In this document: positions 1 to 6,496 of the stretch, in pieces
Position numbering within the stretch: the first letter of the stretch is position 1
How the letters are laid out: the number at the start of each line of letters is the position of its first letter
From: CAYNSB01 sp964399625
GTDB taxonomy: Bacteria > Planctomycetota > Phycisphaerae > Phycisphaerales > UBA1924
Direction: 5' to 3'
Assembly: GCA_964399625.1 (NCBI GenBank)
Contig: CAYNSB010000010.1
Coordinates: 18,832-82,831, forward strand
DNA length: 64,000 bases
Program-made: the position numbers and the translations under genes
The notes under the pieces: model-generated
Told to the model about the DNA's origin: nothing
The model's database searches: none
Seen by the model: only the letters and a program-made list of their open reading frames with translations

Positions 1-265
1 CGCCGGGCGATCGTCCGGGCTGATCGCCCCGCGCCAGGCGCATGTCCTTGCACACGCTCGCGAAATCCGCCGAGCCCATGAACCCCGCGAGCGGGCTGAA
101 CGCGCCGATTGTGATCATCTCGAGATCGCAGGATTGCTTGGGCGAGAGCGTGAGACGGGGCAGCGTCGCGGCCTCGCGCATCAGCGCGTGGGCGTGATCG
201 GGTGCGGCGAGCGTGTGGATGAGCGTGCCGCCGTGCGGGGCGATGAGGGACATGCCGGCCTCCAT
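1..265 (-). CDS. sat: ATP sulfurylase (sulfate adenylyltransferase), 3' end cut off by the window
   Basis: N-terminal part of ATP sulfurylase, which makes adenylyl sulfate (APS) and pyrophosphate from ATP and sulfate in the cytoplasm. The 88 readable residues show IAPHGGTLI (residues 8-16) and DLEMITIGAFSPLAGFM (47-63), both typical of the PUA-like N-terminal domain; the catalytic HxGH region is outside the window. In-frame ATGs lie at 265 and 253; the second gives the commoner MSLIAPHGG start. The last residues before the edge (RLARGDQPGRSPG) do not match the usual continuation of the family, so a local insertion is possible. The gene lies 73 nt downstream of the glycosyltransferase on the same strand and pairs functionally with cysC and cysQ. 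Confidence 0.88.
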   Translation of the reverse strand, partial: MEAGMSLIAPHGGTLIHTLAAPDHAHALMREAATLPRLTLSPKQSCDLEMITIGAFSPLAGFMGSADFASVCKDMRLARGDQPGRSPG

Positions 266-338
266 GGTTGCGGATCGTCGCGCTGCGAACGCGACAACGC
301 GAAAGCGTAGGAAGGCGTGCCCGCCAACGCCCCCGGAT

Positions 339-1586
339 TCACGCGACGGCGTCGGACGCGGCCCGCACGGTGGGCACGGGGATCGGATCCATGTGCGGCT
401 CGGGCGTAGCGTTCAGATCTCGTGCGGGGTTGCGTCGCGCGAAGGCGGAGTGGATCGCCGACGCGAGCCCGCCCACCATCGTGCGGAGGGGGAACTCCTC
501 CAGGGCGACCCTTCGAGCCTCGATCGAGCAGCGCTCGCGGAGCAAGGAATCGGCGAGGAGGCGCTGCAGCGCCGCCGCAAGATCGTCCGCATCTCCGTCG
601 CGGTAGAAGAGGCCCGTGCTCCCGTGCGCAAAGGCGCCGATCTCGGGATGATGGGACTCCAGGTCATCCGATGTGATGACGGGAAGCCCATACCCGAAGG
701 CGTGGAGGATGCTCAGCCCGATGGAGCGAGGGTGGCAGAGCACTCGCGCCGAAAGGAACCACGGCGCCAGCGCGTGCTCGTCGTACAGGCCGCCGAGGAA
801 CCGCACCTGACCCTCGACGCCCAGGCGGCGCGCTCGCTCGCGCAGCGCACGCTCCTGCGGGCCGTGCCCGACGATCGCGATCATCGGCTCAAGTCCTCGG
901 CTTCGAAGGCGCACCGCCGCCTCGAGAAGGAGATCCGCACGCTTGCCCGGCAGGAGCGTGGACGAGAAGAGGATCAGATCGCGACCCATGATGCCCTGCG
1001 CCCGCTGGAATGAACGCAGGGCGTCCTTGTCGTGGATCCACTGCTCGCGGGCGCGCTGGATCGGGGCCTGATCAAGCGTGTTGAGCGCGACAAAGACGCG
1101 AGAGGGATCGAGGCCCTGTTCCAGCAGGTAGTGTCGCCCACGCGGCGTGTACACAACGACCGCGTCCGCAAGGCGGGCCAGGCGGTTCCGCAGCGCGCGT
1201 CGCACGCGCGAGGCGTGCGCCGAGCGGGCGTGCCCCCAGAGCACCACGCCGACGCCGCGCCGGCGAGCGCGGATGATCGCCGGCAGCAAGCTCACGATGC
1301 GGATGTTCCACTCGAGCACCAGCACATCGCACGCGGAACGATCCGCGTTGTTCCACTGGGTATGGGACCATCGCAGCCCGGGGCGGATGGGGCGATCGGG
1401 GCGCACCTCGCAGTCGAAGCCTCGCGCCTCGACGCTGGGCGGCGTGCCGAGCGCGCCGTGGACGACGCGCAGGCGCAGGCTCGGCATCGCGGCGAGCGAC
1501 GCGAACACCGGGACGCGGTACGCCGGAAGCGTCGGCTGCTGGATCAGCACGCGAATGGCGTGCGCTGGGGAAACTTCCTGATCCAC
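339..1586 (-). CDS. GT4-type glycosyltransferase (group 1)
   Basis: A 415-residue retaining glycosyltransferase of the GT4/group 1 fold, probably using a nucleotide sugar to extend a cell-surface glycan. The N-terminal Rossmann domain starts with IRVLIQQPTLPAYRVPVF; the C-terminal nucleotide-sugar domain holds LILFSSTLLPGKRADLLLEA, IVGHGPQERALRE, VRFLGGLY and the acceptor/donor loop PRSIGLSILHAFGYGLPVI, followed by ESHHPEIG in place of the usual GGxxE segment. The GTG at 1586 is chosen because GGGAG lies just upstream; the frame stays open to 1736 but that extension has no family character. Probably co-transcribed with sat downstream, which links sugar transfer to sulfate activation. Donor and acceptor cannot be told from sequence. 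Confidence 0.85.
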   Translation of the reverse strand: MDQEVSPAHAIRVLIQQPTLPAYRVPVFASLAAMPSLRLRVVHGALGTPPSVEARGFDCEVRPDRPIRPGLRWSHTQWNNADRSACDVLVLEWNIRIVSLLPAIIRARRRGVGVVLWGHARSAHASRVRRALRNRLARLADAVVVYTPRGRHYLLEQGLDPSRVFVALNTLDQAPIQRAREQWIHDKDALRSFQRAQGIMGRDLILFSSTLLPGKRADLLLEAAVRLRSRGLEPMIAIVGHGPQERALRERARRLGVEGQVRFLGGLYDEHALAPWFLSARVLCHPRSIGLSILHAFGYGLPVITSDDLESHHPEIGAFAHGSTGLFYRDGDADDLAAALQRLLADSLLRERCSIEARRVALEEFPLRTMVGGLASAIHSAFARRNPARDLNATPEPHMDPIPVPTVRAASDAVA

Positions 1587-1744
1587 GGCGGCTCCCGACC
1601 CATGGAAGTGCTGAAGACGCCACGCGCGTGCTTCCGGGCACTCGCATTCGGCGTCCTCTTCTCGCTCGGGCACTCCGATCCAACATAGCTCGCGGTTGCA
1701 GATGGGCAACGGGATTGCGTCTATGGGTATCATCACTGCGAACG

Positions 1745-2701
1745 ATGAGTCGCGACACGATCACTCGGTACGCTCTTCGCGTGAGCACGCCCGACCTGAA
1801 CCGCCTGCGGTACTTCTGGGCCGTGGCGTCGCGCGGCGGCATGGGCGCGGGCGCCCGCTTCCTGGGCGTGACACAGCCCACGGCGAGCGCGCAGATCCAG
1901 CGCCTCGAGGACGAGCTCGACGTGCAGTTGTTCCACCGGCGCGGGCGTGGCGTGGAGTTGACGGAGGCGGGGCGGGCCGCGCTCGCCTACGCGGACGAGC
2001 TCTTCCGCACGAGCCGCGACCTGGTCGAGGCGGTTCGCGCCACGCGCGACGGCGGGCGGGCGGTGCGGCTTGAACTGGGCGTGGCCAACGCGGTCCCGAA
2101 GCTGGTGGCGCGGGCGCTTGTCGAGCCCGTGTTCGCGCTGGCGCAGCCCGTCGAGCTGGTCTGCCATGAGTGGGGCGCCTCGGAGATGCTCGCCGAGCTT
2201 GCCGCGCACCGGCTGGACCTGATCCTGACCGACGCGCCGGCTCCCGCGGGCACGCTTGGTCGCCCCGTGACGCATGCCGTGGGCGAGTCCTCGATCGGAC
2301 TGTTCGGAGCGCCGCGCCTGGCGACCCAGATCCGCAAGGGGTTTCCCCGCTCGCTGCACGGCGCGCCGATGGTCGCCACGACCCGCGGCACGCTCCTGCG
2401 CACCCTCGTCGACAACTGGTGCGAGGCGAACGGCGTGCGCCCGCGCATCGTGGTGGAGGTCGAAGATCGCGCCATGATGCACCACTTCGCGCAGATCGGC
2501 GCGGGCGTGGTGCCCGTGCCCACGATCATCGGCATGGAGGTGAGCCGGCAGTTCGGGCTGCGGCGCATCGCGCTGTTGCGTGGCGTGCGCGACCAGTATT
2601 TCGCGATCACCGTGGAGCGGAAGCTCCGCCACCCGGGCGTGGCGGCCGTGCTGTCGCGGGCCCGCGAGCGGTTCCGCGCGACCCAGCGCGAGGGGACGTG
2701 A
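1745..2701 (+). CDS. LysR-family transcriptional regulator (NhaR-like)
   Basis: A 318-residue LysR-type regulator. The winged helix-turn-helix lies near residues 15-75 (LNRLRYFWAVASRGGMG, VTQPTASAQIQRLEDEL, LFHRRGRGVELTEAG) and a periplasmic-binding-like effector domain follows. The RYFWAVA wording is typical of the NhaR branch. Two starts are possible: ATG 1745 or GTG 1781 (306 residues); the shorter form matches the usual family length in front of the helix-turn-helix, and neither has a clear ribosome site. It is divergent from the glycosyltransferase-sat pair and 51 nt upstream of cysC on the same strand, so it is a candidate local regulator of sulfate activation. The effector is unknown. 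Confidence 0.9.
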   Translation: MSRDTITRYALRVSTPDLNRLRYFWAVASRGGMGAGARFLGVTQPTASAQIQRLEDELDVQLFHRRGRGVELTEAGRAALAYADELFRTSRDLVEAVRATRDGGRAVRLELGVANAVPKLVARALVEPVFALAQPVELVCHEWGASEMLAELAAHRLDLILTDAPAPAGTLGRPVTHAVGESSIGLFGAPRLATQIRKGFPRSLHGAPMVATTRGTLLRTLVDNWCEANGVRPRIVVEVEDRAMMHHFAQIGAGVVPVPTIIGMEVSRQFGLRRIALLRGVRDQYFAITVERKLRHPGVAAVLSRARERFRATQREGT

Positions 2702-2752
2702 GCGCGACGCTACAGTCGCCCCCGACCCCCCCTACCGACACGGAGGCCGAGC

Positions 2753-3382
2753 ATGGGCGAGCAGCGCGCGACGAACATCCACTGGCACGCGGGCAACTTC
2801 ACGAGGCAGGAGCGCTACGCCGCGCTCAAGAGCGCGGGGTGCACCGTGTGGTTCACGGGGCTCTCGGCGAGCGGCAAGAGCACGATCGCCAGCGCGCTCG
2901 AGCAGCACCTGGTGCACCAGGGCCTGCACTGCTACCGCCTCGACGGCGACAACATCCGCTTCGGGCTGAATAAGAACCTGGGCTTCAGCGCGGAAGATCG
3001 CGCCGAGAACATCCGGCGGATCGGCGAGGTGGCGAAGCTCTTCGCGGATTCGGGGTGCATCGCGCTGACGAGCTTCATCAGCCCGTACCGCAAGGACCGC
3101 GACCTGTGCCGAGAGCTGCACGAGAAGGACAAGCTGGGCGCCATCCCGTTCATCGAGGTGTTCGTGGACACGCCGATCGCGGTGTGCGAGCAGCGCGACC
3201 CCAAGGGCCTGTACAAGAAGGCGCGAGCGGGCGAGATCAAGGGCTTCACGGGGATCGACGATCCCTACGAGGCGCCGCTGAAGCCGGAACTGGTCCTCAA
3301 GCCCGAGACGATGAGCGTGGAGGAGAACGTGCGGGCGGTGCTTGGGATGTTGAGGGAGCGGGGGCTGCTGACGTCGAGGTGA
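2753..3382 (+). CDS. cysC: Adenylylsulfate (APS) kinase
   Basis: Phosphorylates APS to 3'-phosphoadenylyl sulfate (PAPS), the sulfate donor. The 209 residues are full length for CysC. The P-loop FTGLSASGKSTIA sits near residue 36, followed by the substrate-binding DGDNIRFGLNKNLGFS, the AEDRAENIRRIGEVAKLFADSG block, FISPYRKDR and the mobile-lid region with KGLYKKARAGEIKGFTGIDDPYE. A GGAGG ribosome site precedes the ATG. With sat upstream and cysQ downstream this gives PAPS synthesis and PAP removal; no PAPS reductase or sulfite reductase is in the window, so the product may serve sulfation rather than cysteine synthesis (inference). Confidence 0.97.
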   Translation: MGEQRATNIHWHAGNFTRQERYAALKSAGCTVWFTGLSASGKSTIASALEQHLVHQGLHCYRLDGDNIRFGLNKNLGFSAEDRAENIRRIGEVAKLFADSGCIALTSFISPYRKDRDLCRELHEKDKLGAIPFIEVFVDTPIAVCEQRDPKGLYKKARAGEIKGFTGIDDPYEAPLKPELVLKPETMSVEENVRAVLGMLRERGLLTSR

Positions 3383-3434
3383 GTGATAAACCACCGGAGC
3401 GCACAGCTTCAAAGTGGATCCGTATCTCTTTCCC

Positions 3435-3478
3435 TACGCTTTGTCATGCCCGACTACGCCTCTCTCCTTGCCGCCGCG
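3435..3478 (+). repeat. 44-bp direct repeat, copy 1 (cysQ start region)
   Basis: Identical except for one base to 4149-4192. It contains the start codon and first 11 codons (MPDYASLLAAA) shared by the lipoprotein gene and cysQ. The match resumes after a short indel (GCTGGCGTTG), giving roughly 60 bp of related sequence. The copies are 714 bp apart, a multiple of three. Confidence 0.95.
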
Positions 3479-4132
3479 TGTCGCCGGCTGGCGTTGTTTG
3501 CACTGGCGCTAGCGACCTTCGGCTGCAACGCGCCGCCGCCGCCACCCCCGGGCCATGTTTTCCATCCACCCTCGTGGAGCGAAGCTGCCACGATTGCTGT
3601 CGCTGACCGCGAAATCAAAGAGCATTCGAGCGACGAGTTCGTGGTGCCCGTCGGAGCGCGTGTCTACGACGATGGGCTACTCGTGGTAGACATGCTGGTC
3701 GTCCGCAGCGATCGCGGCCCCATGCTCGGGTGGTCCGCACGCGATGCGGCTGCCATCGGCGCCGTCGACGCGACGCGTCGCTATTCGTTCGGGGAAGGGA
3801 GCGCAATCGTGACGCTCACTCGTCCCGACGGTGCGCCGATCGTGGCGAAACGACAGATTCAGGACAGCCTGGAGACACCCGAGCAAATCCGGCGATATTC
3901 GCTAGCCATTTACGCCAATGAATGGACTGTGGCTGTTCCTATCGACCGCCAAGGACAGCAGTACTGGGCGGCGATCTCGCCGATGGCGTATTGGACGCAG
4001 CCAGTTCTCCGAACTGGCGAATCGATCGTCGTGCGCATCGAAGGCGGGCTGCACCCGAGAGTGGTCCAACTTCCTCCCGATCGCACACCGCGAACGTTCG
4101 TCGTTCGATCGATGACGGCCGAGCGGCCATGA
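3446..4132 (+). CDS. Hypothetical lipoprotein inserted between cysC and cysQ
   Basis: No family recognised. The 228-residue product has an N-terminal signal: MPDYASLLAAACRRLALF then ALALATFGC, so Cys27 is a plausible though non-canonical lipidation site, followed by a Pro-rich NAPPPPPP linker and a mixed soluble domain. The first 11 residues are identical to those of CysQ because the start region is duplicated (44-bp direct repeat). Base usage is visibly less GC-biased than in cysC or cysQ (for example around 3890-3960), which suggests separate origin. The frame is open from 3383, but ATG 3446 is chosen because it gives the signal sequence. It probably arose by insertion next to a duplicated cysQ start; its role is unknown. 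Confidence 0.6.
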   Translation: MPDYASLLAAACRRLALFALALATFGCNAPPPPPPGHVFHPPSWSEAATIAVADREIKEHSSDEFVVPVGARVYDDGLLVVDMLVVRSDRGPMLGWSARDAAAIGAVDATRRYSFGEGSAIVTLTRPDGAPIVAKRQIQDSLETPEQIRRYSLAIYANEWTVAVPIDRQGQQYWAAISPMAYWTQPVLRTGESIVVRIEGGLHPRVVQLPPDRTPRTFVVRSMTAERP

Positions 4133-4148
4133 ATTCGCCTTCCAGGCG

Positions 4149-4192
4149 TACGCTTCGTCATGCCCGACTACGCCTCTCTCCTTGCCGCCGCG
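4149..4192 (+). repeat. 44-bp direct repeat, copy 2 (authentic cysQ start)
   Basis: Second copy of the repeat at 3435-3478, one mismatch. It contains the cysQ start codon at 4160 and the codons for MPDYASLLAAA. Confidence 0.95.
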
Positions 4193-5188
4193 ACCGCTGG
4201 CGTTGCCGCCGCGTGCCGGGTGACGCGCGCGGTGCAGGCGAACATGGGGGCGATCGCGTCGATTGTCAAGGACGACCAGAGCCCCGTGACGATCGCGGAC
4301 TACGCGAGCCAGGCGGTCGTGTGCCACGTGCTGCGCGAGCGCCTGCCCGGCACGCTGCACGTCGTGGGCGAGGAGACCTCGGCGTATCTCCGCAACCCCG
4401 AGCACGTCGCGCACCTGCGCGCCACGCTCGAGGCGGCTCGCGAGGTGTGGCCCGAGGCGAACGAGGCCTCGCTCCTCGATGCGATCGACCTGGGCGCGAG
4501 CGACGCGGACCACGCGTCGTTCTGGACGCTCGACCCGATCGACGGCACCAAGGGCTTCCTGCGCGGGCAGCAGTACGCCGTGTCGCTCGCGCACGTGGAG
4601 CGGGGCGAGCCCGTGGTGGGCGTGCTGGGGTGCCCGAACCTGCCGGCGGACTTCACCAAGCCGTTGTCGCGCCCCGATCGGCACGGCACGCTCTACTCGT
4701 GCCTGCGCGGGCACGGCGTGTGGGAGTCGGCGTGCGATCGAGCGGACGCGGCGGGCGAGAGAGCCGCACGGATCGAGCGCCCCGTACACGACACGGGCGA
4801 GGACGGCGTGCAGGTGTGCACAAGCGTGGACGAGTCGCACACGCACATGGGCAAGGTCGAGGCGATCATGGACTGGCTCGAGGAGCACGGCAAGGCGTGC
4901 GCCGAGCCTGTGCGTCTGGATAGCCAGGCGAAGTACGCCGTCGTCGCCCGCGGGCAGGCGGACGTGTACCTGCGCCTGCCGACGAAGAAGGACTACATCG
5001 AGTTCATCTGGGACCACGCGGCCGGAGCGCTGATCGCGAGCGAGGCGGGCGTCTCCGTGACGGACGTTTCGGGGCGGGCGCTGGATTTCTCGCGCGGGCG
5101 TCGCTTGAACGCGAACCGTGGCGTGATCGCCGCGGCCCCGTGGGTGCACGGGGCGGTGATCGAGGCGATCCGGGAGGTCGGGGTTTAG
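4160..5188 (+). CDS. cysQ: 3'(2'),5'-bisphosphate nucleotidase (PAP phosphatase)
   Basis: Member of the lithium-sensitive, Mg-dependent inositol monophosphatase superfamily that hydrolyses PAP to AMP, relieving inhibition of sulfotransferases and PAPS-using enzymes. Visible motifs are VKDDQSPVTIADYASQ (about residue 35), the GEETSAYL metal-ligand segment, WTLDPIDGTKGFLRG (about 130) and the C-terminal WDHAAGALIASEAG. At 342 residues it is nearer the eukaryotic HAL2 length than the roughly 250-residue E. coli CysQ. It follows the inserted lipoprotein gene by 27 nt; the cysC-cysQ pairing in one direction supports PAPS turnover. Confidence 0.93.
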   Translation: MPDYASLLAAATAGVAAACRVTRAVQANMGAIASIVKDDQSPVTIADYASQAVVCHVLRERLPGTLHVVGEETSAYLRNPEHVAHLRATLEAAREVWPEANEASLLDAIDLGASDADHASFWTLDPIDGTKGFLRGQQYAVSLAHVERGEPVVGVLGCPNLPADFTKPLSRPDRHGTLYSCLRGHGVWESACDRADAAGERAARIERPVHDTGEDGVQVCTSVDESHTHMGKVEAIMDWLEEHGKACAEPVRLDSQAKYAVVARGQADVYLRLPTKKDYIEFIWDHAAGALIASEAGVSVTDVSGRALDFSRGRRLNANRGVIAAAPWVHGAVIEAIREVGV

Positions 5189-5307
5189 CGGTCCCCGACG
5201 ACCGTCGCGTGCAACGTGCGCCCGCAGGCGAACGCTCGTTCCGAGTGCCGTATCGCCCTCTCCCCTACGATCGGGCCCCAGCGGCATGGGGGGCAGGAGC
5301 GAGAGGC

Positions 5308-6417
5308 GTGGGCAAGCGTGATCTCATTGTGGTGTGCGGGGCGGGCGGGTTCATCGGCGGGCACCTCATCGCGGACCTTCTGCGCCAGGGGCACACGCGG
5401 ATCCGTGCGATCGACATCAAGCCCAGGCGCGAGTGGTTCCAGCGATTTCGCGAGGCGGAGAACATCGTCGCGGACCTGAACCTGGCACCCGCGTGCGATC
5501 GGGCGACGCGCGGGGCCCACACCGTGTACAACCTCGCGTGCGACATGGGTGGCATGGGCTTCGTCGAGCACAACAAGGCCCAGTGCATGGTCAGCGTCCT
5601 GACCAACACGAACCTGCTCAACGGCTGCCGAAAGCACGGCGTGGAGCGGTACTTCTTCGCCTCCTCGGTGGTGGTGTACAACACGGCCGACCAGACCGAC
5701 CCCAACCGCGCCCCCATCACCGAGCCCGAGGCGTACCCGGCGCTCCCGGACGACGGGTACGGATGGGAGAAGCTCTTCGGTGAGCGCATGTGCCGGCATT
5801 TCCGCGAGGACTACGGCATCGCGACGCGGGTCGCGCGCTTCCAGCCCGTGTACGGCCCGATGGGCACGTGGCACGGGGGGCGGGAGCGCGTGCCGCAGGC
5901 GATCTGCCGCAAGATCGCGCAGGCCGTGGTGACGGGCAAGCACGAGGTCGAGGTGTGGGGCGACGGAACGCAGCAGCGCTCGTTCATGTACATCGACGAC
6001 TGCGTGAAGGGCATGCAGATGCTCACGCGCAGCGAGCACGTCGAACCGATCAACCTCGGGCCCAGCAGCATCATCACGATCAACGATCTCGTGGACACCG
6101 TGGAGGCGATCGCCGGGGTCAAGCTGGAGCGCAGGTACAAGCTCGATGCGCCGCGCGGGGCGCCGATGCGCCGGATCAGCAACGAGCTCTTCCGGCGCAC
6201 GTTCGGGTGGGAGCCGGCGACGCCGCTGCGCCAGGGTCTCGAGCGCACGTACGCGTGGATCCACGATCAGTATGTGGCGATGTACGGCCCGCGACGGACG
6301 ACGAGCACGCGTCGAGCGGCCGGATCAACGCGAGCCGCACGGCGCTCAAAGCCCTCTGGCGGCGAGGCCCGTGCAACGCGCGGACGAAGCGCGGGCAAGC
6401 GGCCCACCCGCGCATGA
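5308..6417 (+). CDS. NAD-dependent sugar epimerase, GDP-mannose 3,5-epimerase-like
   Basis: Extended short-chain dehydrogenase/reductase of 369 residues. The cofactor motif GAGGFIGGHL is at the N-terminus; ACDMGGMGFVEHN, FFASSVVVY, the catalytic YGWEK pair and YGPMGTWHGGRERVPQA closely follow the pattern of GDP-mannose 3,5-epimerase, which makes GDP-L-galactose or GDP-L-gulose. GTG 5308 is chosen, with GGAGCGAGAGG upstream. The last 40 residues form a low-complexity Arg/Ser/Thr tail (RRTTSTRRAAG...KRPTRA) outside the enzyme fold. The gene lies after cysQ in the same direction, linking nucleotide-sugar and sulfate-donor supply. Another nucleotide-sugar substrate remains possible. Confidence 0.85.
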   Translation: MGKRDLIVVCGAGGFIGGHLIADLLRQGHTRIRAIDIKPRREWFQRFREAENIVADLNLAPACDRATRGAHTVYNLACDMGGMGFVEHNKAQCMVSVLTNTNLLNGCRKHGVERYFFASSVVVYNTADQTDPNRAPITEPEAYPALPDDGYGWEKLFGERMCRHFREDYGIATRVARFQPVYGPMGTWHGGRERVPQAICRKIAQAVVTGKHEVEVWGDGTQQRSFMYIDDCVKGMQMLTRSEHVEPINLGPSSIITINDLVDTVEAIAGVKLERRYKLDAPRGAPMRRISNELFRRTFGWEPATPLRQGLERTYAWIHDQYVAMYGPRRTTSTRRAAGSTRAARRSKPSGGEARATRGRSAGKRPTRA

Positions 6418-6420
6418 AAG

Positions 6421-6450
6421 AGCCCCGGGGAAATCCCCGGGGCTTTGTTC
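6421..6450. terminator. Strong hairpin terminator between convergent genes
   Basis: A perfect 10-bp stem (AGCCCCGGGG at 6421-6430 with CCCCGGGGCT at 6435-6444, loop AAAT) followed by TTGTT. The other strand reads out into CTCTTTC, so it can serve both the epimerase gene and the convergent metalloprotease gene. Confidence 0.9.
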
Positions 6451-6496
6451 GTTGCGTGGGTTGGGATCACCGCCGACCGAAGGCGGTTGGACGCAC

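Noticed and set aside
3435..4192. Direct repeat read as an insertion-sequence target duplication
   Set aside because: 44 bp is far too long for a target-site duplication, there are no terminal inverted repeats and no transposase; short-homology or duplication-based insertion fits better.
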